This document shows, one piece after another, positions 7,209 through 12,280 of a stretch of DNA of 13,171 nt. Made by a program: the position numbers and the translations under genes. Numbering within the stretch: the stretch's first letter is position 1; each line of letters opens with the position of its first letter. The DNA is from Bacillota bacterium (GTDB taxonomy: Bacteria > Bacillota > Clostridia > Christensenellales > Aristaeellaceae): assembly GCA_023458835.1 (NCBI GenBank), contig JAEWWY010000312.1:1-13171 (forward strand), written 5' to 3'. The notes under the pieces were generated by a model. The model was not told where the DNA came from. It ran no database searches and saw nothing but the letters and a program-made list of their open reading frames with translations.

Positions 7209-7220
7209 GGGGCATAGGGC

Positions 7221-7400
7221 GTGAAAGAATCCCTGCGGCTGTTTGTGATGGTGCTGCTGATTGCTTTGGCTTTCCTGCTGGTGTTCCCCGCCGAATCCTG
7301 GGCGGAATACGTATCACGGGAAAGAAATAAAAAAGTTACATTAAACCTTTTGGATGATTTTTCCGTCTATATAAATGAAGAGAGGCGGCAATATGATTGA
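7221..7400 (+). CDS. Small single-span membrane peptide, 59 residues
   Basis: The reading frame starts at GTG 7221, eight bases after AAAGGGG, and runs 59 codons to a TGA at 7398-7400. The stop overlaps the start of the ABC ATPase within ATGATTGA, a translational-coupling arrangement. The peptide has a short charged N-terminus, one hydrophobic segment at about 6-23 (LRLFVMVLLIALAFLLVF) and a polar, charged C-terminal half ending in NEERRQYD. The segment could be a membrane anchor or a signal sequence, with PAESWA as a possible cleavage region. I recognise no family. Good ribosome site, overlap with the next gene, and sensible composition argue that it is real. By position it may be a small partner of the ATPase, which has no ordinary permease in the window. 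Confidence 0.6.
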   Translation: MKESLRLFVMVLLIALAFLLVFPAESWAEYVSRERNKKVTLNLLDDFSVYINEERRQYD

Positions 7401-8097
7401 GCTTACGCATGTGACCAAGCGGTATGGCAAGGAAACCGTATTGAAGGATGTGTCCGTTTCCTTTTATCCCGGCGCCGTCTATGGCCTGGTAGGACCCAAC
7501 GGCAGCGGCAAAACGACGCTGATGCGCTGTATCTGCGGGCTTGTGCGCCCAACCTTGGGGTGCGTTAAGGTAAACGGGAAAATCATCGGCAAGGATGCGG
7601 ACTTTCCCCAAAGCACGGGGATCATCCTGGAGGCGCCGGACTTCCTGCCCCAGCATTCGGGGATGCGGAACCTTCTCCTGCCGGCCAATAGCTCCCGCAG
7701 AGCGGATAAAAAGCGGGCGGCGGAGGTGATGCGGCTGCTTGGCCTTGATCCGCAGTTAAAAAAGCCGGTGGGCCAATACAGCCTGGGCATGCGCCAACGG
7801 CTGGGTATTGCCCGGGCCTTGATGGAGGACCCGGAGATCCTGATCCTGGACGAGCCGTTCAACGGCCTGGACGAGCAGGGCATGGCAAAGATGCACAGCC
7901 TGTTTCAGGAATGGAGGATCCAGGGAAAGATCATTCTGCTGGCCAGCCATAGAGCCCAGGATATCATGAAGGCGTGCGATGTGGTGTATGAAATCAATGC
8001 CGGTGTGCTGAAATCCGCCAACCGCCAGGCCCCCAGCAGGCCGAAGGAAGGGCTGTCCGCCCTGGAGGGGGTGCTGGCCCTATTGGCAGACGCTTAG
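7393..8097 (+). CDS. ABC transporter ATP-binding protein, BcrA/LanF (antimicrobial peptide exporter) type
   Basis: This 234-residue ATPase has Walker A GPNGSGKTT at 34-42, ICGLVRPT and the loop GIILEAPDFLP near 76-86, signature YSLGMRQR at 129-136, Walker B LILDEP with Asp153-Glu154, and the switch histidine in SHR at 186. A Glu (position 80) stands where most ABC proteins have the Q-loop glutamine, a known trait of the BcrA/LanF subgroup. The ATG at 7393 was preferred because AGAGG sits about 8 bases upstream and it overlaps the small membrane gene; ATG 7375 has no ribosome site. Relatives usually pair with a six-span permease to export bacitracin-like or lantibiotic peptides. None follows here: the next gene is a CapA-like exported protein. 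The substrate is therefore unknown. Confidence 0.88.
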   Translation: MIELTHVTKRYGKETVLKDVSVSFYPGAVYGLVGPNGSGKTTLMRCICGLVRPTLGCVKVNGKIIGKDADFPQSTGIILEAPDFLPQHSGMRNLLLPANSSRRADKKRAAEVMRLLGLDPQLKKPVGQYSLGMRQRLGIARALMEDPEILILDEPFNGLDEQGMAKMHSLFQEWRIQGKIILLASHRAQDIMKACDVVYEINAGVLKSANRQAPSRPKEGLSALEGVLALLADA

Positions 8098-8161
8098 GCA
8101 GGCAGCAAAGCAGCGCAATCAATGAAAGCGGGGCGGCTGCGCCCATGCACAGGAGGTTGTA

Positions 8162-9220
8162 TTGAGATATAGAGGATTATGGACGGTTTTCGTATGCCTG
8201 CTTTCCCTATGCACACACGCAATCTTCGCACCGGCTTACGGCAGCTCCGATTATCTCGTCCGGGATACCGCCGGCAACACTCAAGTGCTTCTAACCCTTA
8301 CGGGGGATTGCGTGCTGGGCGGCGAGGAAAAGACGCGCAAAAGCGAGCGGTCCTTTGATTCGGTGATCGCCGAAAAGGGAATGGAATGGCCTTTTTCGGG
8401 GCTGGAAGAAATACTTTCCGAGGACGACATTACTTTGGTGAACCTGGAGGGGGTTTTGCAGGATCATGCCAAGGGGCGTTTGACCACCAAGCAGCATACC
8501 TTTAGGGGGCAGACCTGCTATACGGAGATCCTGCGGCTGGGCAGCGTGGAACAGGTGAACATTGCCAACAACCACTACATCGATTACGGGCAGGCCGGCC
8601 GGAACAGCACCCGGGAGGCGCTTTCGGCGGCCGGCATTCCCTTCAGCGGTTTTCAGGAACTGTCCATAGCGGAGATACGGGGCAGGAAGATCGGTTTTGG
8701 CGGGATCCGGGAAACGGTCTACCGCCAGAACAAAAAGATCATGAACCAGGACATTGAAAAGCTCAAGGAAATGGGCTGCGATGCCATTGTGTATTCCTGC
8801 CACTTCGGCAAGGAATACAGCCGCACCCACAACGCGCTGCAGGAAAAGATGGCGCGCCAGGCCATCGATTTGGGCGCGAACCTGGTGGTGGGCCATCACC
8901 CGCATGTGGTGCAGGGCGTGGAAAGCTATAACGGCGGTGTGATTTTATACAGCCTGGGAAATTTCATATTTGGGGGCAACCTGGATTTGACGGAGTTCGA
9001 CGGCTGTGTCGCGCAGGCGGAATTTGTATGGAAGGAGGGGGAATATGAGGGCGTGCAGATCAGCCTGCTGCCGGTGCTCACCACCGGGACCGCGCCGGAC
9101 AATGATTTTCGCCCGGTTTTGGCGGCAGGGGAGGATAAGGACCGGATTCTTAAAAAAATGCAGAAGGATAGCGTGATCCCGTTATCGGAGACCATGTATT
9201 TCAATAGGAGTGATAGATGA
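8162..9220 (+). CDS. Exported CapA-family (PGA_cap, metallophosphatase-like) protein
   Basis: This 352-residue protein has a signal-type N-terminus (hydrophobic residues about 6-23, then an AxA-like site near APAYG) and the full set of CapA-family motifs. These are TGD at 47-49, NLEG at 94-97, NNHYIDYG at 136-143, HFGKEY at 214-219, GHHPHVVQG at 244-252 and SLGNFIFGG at 264-272. These residues form a calcineurin-like metal site in the family. Family members act in poly-gamma-glutamate capsule synthesis, but most clostridial members have no proven role. The TTG start at 8162 lies five bases after AGGAGG. The stop overlaps the winged-helix gene by four bases (ATGA), so the two are translated together. 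No capB or capC is present, so a capsule role is not supported by context; an outside phosphoesterase or hydrolase is as likely. Confidence 0.85.
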   Translation: MRYRGLWTVFVCLLSLCTHAIFAPAYGSSDYLVRDTAGNTQVLLTLTGDCVLGGEEKTRKSERSFDSVIAEKGMEWPFSGLEEILSEDDITLVNLEGVLQDHAKGRLTTKQHTFRGQTCYTEILRLGSVEQVNIANNHYIDYGQAGRNSTREALSAAGIPFSGFQELSIAEIRGRKIGFGGIRETVYRQNKKIMNQDIEKLKEMGCDAIVYSCHFGKEYSRTHNALQEKMARQAIDLGANLVVGHHPHVVQGVESYNGGVILYSLGNFIFGGNLDLTEFDGCVAQAEFVWKEGEYEGVQISLLPVLTTGTAPDNDFRPVLAAGEDKDRILKKMQKDSVIPLSETMYFNRSDR

Positions 9221-9618
9221 TGGCAAGTAATTTGGCACCTTCGCAAACGAGCAGGATATACCTTCCGGAAAGCGGCATCGCCATCGATGAAAACAGCCGC
9301 CGTGTCAGAAAGGATGGAAGGACCATCGATCTTAAGCCCATGGAGTTTTCGCTGATGTTGGCGTTTGTCAGGCATCCCAATACGGTGCTCTCCCGGAACC
9401 AACTGCTGCGCGAGGTATGGGATATGGATTTTTTGGGTGCGACGAGGACGGTGGATATGCATGTGGCATCCCTGCGCAAAAAATTGGGCTGGGGAAGCCG
9501 CATTGTTACGGTGCGCAATGCCGGGTACCGGCTGGAGATACGGAATGATCCGGCGGCACCCTTCGCCGCCAGCCGGCCGGGCGTTAGCCACTTCCTGGCG
9601 TGTATACCAAATATGTGA
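9217..9618 (+). CDS. Stand-alone OmpR/PhoB-type winged-helix DNA-binding protein
   Basis: The 133-residue protein consists almost only of a Trans_reg_C DNA-binding domain at about 21-108. It shows the usual strand-helix pattern, KPMEFSLMLAFVRHPNTVLSR, LLREVWDMDFLGATRTVDMH, then the wing SRIVTVRNAGYRLEI. The receiver domain of a response regulator is missing entirely, not degraded, and there is no kinase gene nearby. A 25-residue proline/alanine-rich tail follows the domain. The ATG at 9217 sits six bases after AGGAG and overlaps the CapA stop by four bases, so its level is tied to the exported protein. It could regulate this locus, or be a remnant that works as a constitutive DNA binder. Domain call is firm; targets are unknown. 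Confidence 0.85.
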   Translation: MMASNLAPSQTSRIYLPESGIAIDENSRRVRKDGRTIDLKPMEFSLMLAFVRHPNTVLSRNQLLREVWDMDFLGATRTVDMHVASLRKKLGWGSRIVTVRNAGYRLEIRNDPAAPFAASRPGVSHFLACIPNM

Positions 9619-9703
9619 CTTCACTTGTTTCGATATATATTCATCCGGTAAAACCATGGATTTCGATACCGGGAGGCAAATGGCCAAGCGCAAGGGGCTA
9701 TTG

Positions 9704-9728
9704 CAGGCGGCAGCCTGAAGAATTTTTT
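9704..9728 (+). terminator. Possible weak intrinsic terminator after the winged-helix gene
   Basis: A five-base stem CAGGC (9704-9708) / GCCTG (9713-9717) with a GGCA loop is followed, after AAGAA, by six T residues at 9723-9728. The T run is five bases away from the stem, which is weaker than a classical terminator. A second hairpin, GGGTGC (9741-9746) with GCACCC (9760-9765), lies further on. Either could end the upstream transcript before the ThrRS promoter. The rest of 9619-9774 shows no convincing gene. Confidence 0.3.
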
Positions 9729-9774
9729 GAAACAGTACCTGGGTGCGCCGGTCAAGTTGGCACCCTTGATCTGA

Positions 9775-9803
9775 TTGACGCAGAAAGCACCATCTGGTAT
9801 AAT
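9775..9803 (+). promoter_or_regulatory. Near-consensus sigma-A promoter of the ThrRS-like gene
   Basis: TTGACG (9775-9780) and a perfect TATAAT (9798-9803) are separated by exactly 17 bases, with an extended -10 TGG just before TATAAT. Transcription should start at the A residues near 9809-9811. This leaves a leader of about 294 bases before the ThrRS-like start codon. It is the strongest promoter in the window, and its strength fits a gene controlled mainly after initiation. Confidence 0.85.
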
Positions 9804-9828
9804 GACGCAAAAGATTGAGGTGTTTGGT

Positions 9829-9879
9829 ATGCTGTCCTTTGTTTTCGCAGCCACCGCTACTACTCCGGGCTACCCCTGA
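9829..9879 (+). CDS. Threonine-rich leader peptide (16 residues) upstream of the ThrRS-like gene
   Basis: About 20 bases after the predicted transcription start, GAGGTG (9817-9822) is followed after six bases by ATG 9829. The frame reads MLSFVFAATATTPGYP and stops at TGA 9877-9879. Three of the 16 codons are threonine (ACC 9853, ACT 9859, ACT 9862), clustered in four consecutive codons, and the gene downstream is a threonyl-tRNA synthetase homologue. This matches how leader peptides of amino-acid operons sense charging of the cognate tRNA, as in the E. coli thr, trp and pheST leaders. The peptide itself would have no function beyond positioning the ribosome. The frame, ribosome site and threonine codons are seen directly; the regulatory role is inference supported by the hairpins that follow. 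Confidence 0.6.
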   Translation: MLSFVFAATATTPGYP

Positions 9880-9890
9880 CGCAAGCTGTT

Positions 9891-9962
9891 TTGCAGCCGG
9901 CGCCAAGGGCAGGCCCTGTTGGTCGTGCGGCTGCAAGGAATATAGGAAATATACGCCTTGCA
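9891..9962 (+). promoter_or_regulatory. Competing leader hairpins (preemptor and antiterminator)
   Basis: Two hairpins share bases and cannot form together. The first pairs TTGCAGCCG (9891-9899) with CGGCTGCAA (9928-9936), nine perfect base pairs capped by an inner AGGG/CCCT stem. The second pairs TGCAAGG (9932-9938) with CCTTGCA (9956-9962), with an inner ATAT/ATAT extension. The second also uses the 5' arm of the terminator-like hairpin that follows, so it would act as antiterminator and the first as preemptor. A small GCTG (9885-9888)/CAGC (9894-9897) hairpin, exposed only if a ribosome pauses on the threonine codons, could block the first and favour antitermination. Confidence 0.55.
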
Positions 9963-9987
9963 TCATATATGCAAGGTGTCTTTATAT
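9953..9987 (+). terminator. Attenuator terminator in the ThrRS leader
   Basis: An 11-base-pair stem, ACGCCTTGCAT (9953-9963) with ATGCAAGGTGT (9969-9979) and a five-base loop, contains one G-U pair. It is followed by CTTTATATTT, a T-rich but interrupted tract. It lies about 115 bases upstream of the ThrRS-like start and downstream of the promoter, so it would stop transcription before the gene unless the overlapping antiterminator forms. The imperfect tract suggests partial termination. Confidence 0.55.
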
Positions 9988-10010
9988 TTGGAAAGGGGGT
10001 GTTTGCTCCG

Positions 10011-10085
10011 ATGAAAAATGGAATGGCCGCGCAGCGTTCCAAGGAGCGGCTTACCGCATCCTCCTCATGGAAGGACCAAACATAA
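10011..10085 (+). CDS. Possible second small leader ORF (24 residues)
   Basis: An ATG at 10011, 11 bases after an AAAGGGGG ribosome-site-like stretch (a GTG at 9999 is in the same frame), opens a 24-codon frame (MKNGMAAQRSKERL, then TASSSWKDQT) ending at TAA 10083-10085. It stops 18 bases before the ThrRS-like start. Ribosomes translating it would pass through the CCTCCTCA segment that can mask the ThrRS ribosome site, so it could couple the two genes. The composition is unremarkable and no family is recognised; it may be chance. Confidence 0.3.
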   Translation: MKNGMAAQRSKERLTASSSWKDQT

Positions 10086-10095
10086 AGTGAGGAGG
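10042..10095 (+). promoter_or_regulatory. Ribosome-site-masking stem before the ThrRS-like gene, with a competing hairpin
   Basis: CCTCCTCA (10060-10067) is the exact reverse complement of TGAGGAGG (10088-10095), which contains the ribosome site of the ThrRS-like gene. A 20-base loop lies between. A competing hairpin pairs AGGAGCGG (10042-10049) with CCGCATCCT (10054-10062) with one bulge, and uses part of the masking arm. The two states would give closed and open ribosome sites. The pairing is seen in sequence; regulatory use is inference, and purine/pyrimidine-rich matches to a GGAGG site can occur by chance. Confidence 0.4.
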
Positions 10096-10103
10096 CAATA
10101 AGT

Positions 10104-11654
10104 ATGGAAAACTACAAGAAGGCTTTGGCCGACAGGCTGTCTGCAGCCGTGCGGCAATATTACGGCAACGCAATGTGCGTTTCATATGGAGAAAGCCGTG
10201 AGGGATTTTTCTGCGATTACGACATCCCTCCCCTCCATCCCGGAAGCTTTTTGGAAATATCAAAAGGCATTGACGCAGCCCAAACAGATTGCGCCTTTGA
10301 ACTGAGCCGCTTTTCAGGCGTCTATGAAGACGGGGACGCCGATAACCGCATGCTGCAGCGCATTTACGTAACCGCCTTTCCCACACCGGCCGAACTGGAG
10401 GCGCATAAAAGCTTTATGGCGGAAGCGTCAAAGCGCGATCACAAAACGCTTGGCAATGAGCTGAAGCTGTTTTCCAGCTCCAACGAGATTGGGCAGGGCC
10501 TGATTCTGTGGCATCCCAAGGGGGCCATGATACGCTACCTGGTGGAAAGCTTCGGGCAGAAGGCGCATATCCTCAACGGCTATGAATGGGTGTACACGCC
10601 CCACATCGGCCGGGCGGAGCTTTGGAAAACATCGGGCCACCTGGATTTTTACAAGGATTCCATGTATAGCCCGGTGGTCATAGACCAGGAGGAGTATTAC
10701 TTAAAGCCCATGAACTGCCCATTTCACATCCATATCTACAACAGCGAAATACACTCCTACCGGGACCTGCCCGTCAAGTACGCGGAATATGGGACGGTGT
10801 ACAGGTACGAGCTGTCGGGGGCATTAAACGGCCTGACAAGGGTAAGAGGCTTTACCCAGGATGACGCGCACATCATCTGCACGCCGGAGCAGGTGGAAAG
10901 GGAAGTCACAAACGCGCTCCAATTCTCGCTGTATATGCTGCGTTCCTTCGGGCTTGATAAATTCCAGGCGTATATTTCCACAAAGCCCAAGCGTAAATCG
11001 GTTGGCGACCCGAAGGATTGGGAGATGGCCACGGATGTGCTCAAGGCGGCTGTCACCGCCGCCGGCCTTGAATATGAGATAGACGAGGGCGGCGGCGCGT
11101 TCTACGGCCCGAAGATCGATCTGAAGCTGTTCGATGCTTTGAACCGGGAATGGCAATGCAGCACCATACAGTTTGATTTCAATCTGCCTAACCGCTTTCA
11201 CATGATTTATGTGGGTGCCGATGGGCGCCATCATACGCCGTATATGGTGCACCGGGCGCTGTTTGGCAGCCTGGAGCGCTTTATGGCGCTTTTGATCGAG
11301 CATTACAAGGGGGACTTTCCATTCTGGCTGGCCCCCGTGCAATTGAGGATCGTGCCGGTCAGGGAGGAGCACAACCAGTATGCCAAGCGGCTGTCCGGGG
11401 AGCTGAAGGCACAGGGCCTGCGCGTCAAAGCGGAGATTGGCAGCGATCACATGCGGAACAAAATCAAGCGCTTTCAGCTTGAAAAGACCCCGTACATCCT
11501 CGTCGTGGGCGGCAGGGAAGCGGAAAACGGCACTTTTTCTGTCCGGGGCCGGAGGGAGGGGGATCTTGGCGTCATGGATATGCCATGCCTGCAAAGATAC
11601 CTGAAGCCGCAGATGGAACAGGGGACCCCCCAATGTATTTTTGAAGAGGAGTAG
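10104..11654 (+). CDS. Threonyl-tRNA synthetase paralogue lacking TGS and editing site
   Basis: The 516-residue protein keeps the complete class II catalytic core of ThrRS, which joins threonine to tRNA-Thr. The core has motif 1 region QGLILWHPKGAMIR at 131-144, motif 2 YRYELSGALNGLTRVRGF at 233-250, and motif 3 HRALFGSLERF at 383-393. Zinc ligands Cys205, His256 and His383 are present. The anticodon-binding domain (about 408-500) is present, with ENGTFSVRGR near its end. Ordinary bacterial ThrRS has about 640 residues. Here the N-terminal TGS domain is absent, and the editing (N2) domain retains only its edges: GFFCDYD at 34-40 and FELSRFSGVYEDGDADNRML at 65-84. The intervening stretch of about 80 residues, carrying the editing cysteine and histidines, is gone, as is the HSAAH-type motif. 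ATG 10104 follows GAGGAGG by 8 bases. It probably charges tRNA without proofreading; a non-canonical or resistance role is possible. A full-length thrS likely exists elsewhere. Confidence 0.9.
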   Translation: MENYKKALADRLSAAVRQYYGNAMCVSYGESREGFFCDYDIPPLHPGSFLEISKGIDAAQTDCAFELSRFSGVYEDGDADNRMLQRIYVTAFPTPAELEAHKSFMAEASKRDHKTLGNELKLFSSSNEIGQGLILWHPKGAMIRYLVESFGQKAHILNGYEWVYTPHIGRAELWKTSGHLDFYKDSMYSPVVIDQEEYYLKPMNCPFHIHIYNSEIHSYRDLPVKYAEYGTVYRYELSGALNGLTRVRGFTQDDAHIICTPEQVEREVTNALQFSLYMLRSFGLDKFQAYISTKPKRKSVGDPKDWEMATDVLKAAVTAAGLEYEIDEGGGAFYGPKIDLKLFDALNREWQCSTIQFDFNLPNRFHMIYVGADGRHHTPYMVHRALFGSLERFMALLIEHYKGDFPFWLAPVQLRIVPVREEHNQYAKRLSGELKAQGLRVKAEIGSDHMRNKIKRFQLEKTPYILVVGGREAENGTFSVRGRREGDLGVMDMPCLQRYLKPQMEQGTPQCIFEEE

Positions 11655-11665
11655 ATATTTCTTCA

Positions 11666-11759
11666 TTTCATGAAAAAATTTTTCCATTGCGCTGGACAAT
11701 GGGCTTGTTTGCGTTGTCCAATAGATGGGGAGGTGATCAGGCCATCATGATGGACAATG
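11666..11759 (+). promoter_or_regulatory. Repeat words upstream of the second sigma gene
   Basis: The gap after the ThrRS-like gene contains the palindrome TTTCATGAAA (11666-11675), the same word as at 7199-7208. It also has an inverted pair TGGACAA (11693-11699) / TTGTCCA (11714-11720), and a direct copy TGGACAATG at 11693-11701 and 11751-11759, the second overlapping the sigma start codons. No T-tract follows the inverted pair, so it is not a terminator. No convincing sigma-A promoter was found; an alternative-sigma promoter may lie here. Confidence 0.3.
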
Positions 11760-12280
11760 CTTTGGCGCCAGGCAGCGTCCGGGAGGAAAGATTGGAAAAC
11801 TGGATTGCCTCGTATGGAGACGATATTGTACGAACCTGCTTTTTGTACCTTTGCGACGCGGCCCTGGCGGAGGACGCGGCGCAGGATACCTTTTTAAAGG
11901 CATGGCGGAGCATGGACCGGTTTGAAGGCCGGAACAACTGCTCGGAAAAAACCTGGCTGATGCGCATCGCCATCAATACCTGCAAAAACTACAGACATTC
12001 GGCATGGCTTCGGCATATGGATTTTTCCAAGGCGGTGGAGGACCTGCCCGATTCTTTTCATACAGCCTCCCGGGAGGATCAGGCCTTCTTTCTGGATATC
12101 CTGCGCCTGCCTAAAAAGTACAGGCAGGTGATCATCCTACACTATTACCAGGATGTGCCGCTTGCGGAAGCTGCTGATATGCTTCGCATCAGCCGCTCCG
12201 CGGCATACCATCGTTTGAAGAAGGCACTTAAGCTGCTGAAGATCGTGCTGGAGGGGGAGGATTTCCATGAAGCCAGATGA
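11747..12280 (+). CDS. ECF-type RNA polymerase sigma factor
   Basis: This 177-residue protein is a typical two-domain ECF sigma factor. Region 2 spans about 15-90, with YGDDIVRTCFLYL, AEDAAQDTFLKAWRSMDRF and KTWLMRIAINTCKNYRH. Region 4 spans about 115-170, with LRLPKKYRQVIILHYYQDVP and the helix-turn-helix LAEAADMLRISRSAAYHRLKKALK. The start was chosen at ATG 11747 (ATG 11750 is equally possible). The GGAGGTGATC at 11729-11738 fully matches the 16S rRNA 3' end, although the gap to the ATG is slightly long. The frame also runs back to ATG 11687, without a ribosome site. The stop overlaps the next gene by 14 bases, the usual layout of sigma/anti-sigma pairs. Targets and inducing signal are unknown. 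Confidence 0.9.
   Translation: MMDNALAPGSVREERLENWIASYGDDIVRTCFLYLCDAALAEDAAQDTFLKAWRSMDRFEGRNNCSEKTWLMRIAINTCKNYRHSAWLRHMDFSKAVEDLPDSFHTASREDQAFFLDILRLPKKYRQVIILHYYQDVPLAEAADMLRISRSAAYHRLKKALKLLKIVLEGEDFHEAR

Noticed and set aside
7141..7220. A promoter for the 59-residue peptide and ABC genes
   Set aside because: TTGTTA near 7156 and CATATG near 7181 are about 19 bases apart and match poorly; an alternative-sigma promoter is possible, but I could not support one.
9600..9818. A 72-codon frame after the winged-helix gene
   Set aside because: It overlaps the end of the winged-helix gene, has no ribosome site, a low-quality composition, and runs through the ThrRS promoter.
9810..10060. A canonical T-box riboswitch ahead of the ThrRS-like gene
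   Set aside because: T-box is the expected control, so I looked for the AGGGTGGNACCGCG motif. The nearest words, GTTGGTCGTGCGG (9918-9930) and GGAATGGCCGCG (10020-10031), match only in part and are not placed in an antiterminator bulge of the right shape. No stem I with a Thr specifier was evident. A covariance search would settle it.
9891..10085. A 64-codon frame reading through the attenuator into the 24-codon frame
   Set aside because: Its upstream part is encoded by the leader hairpins and has no ribosome site; only the last 24 codons from ATG 10011 have some support.
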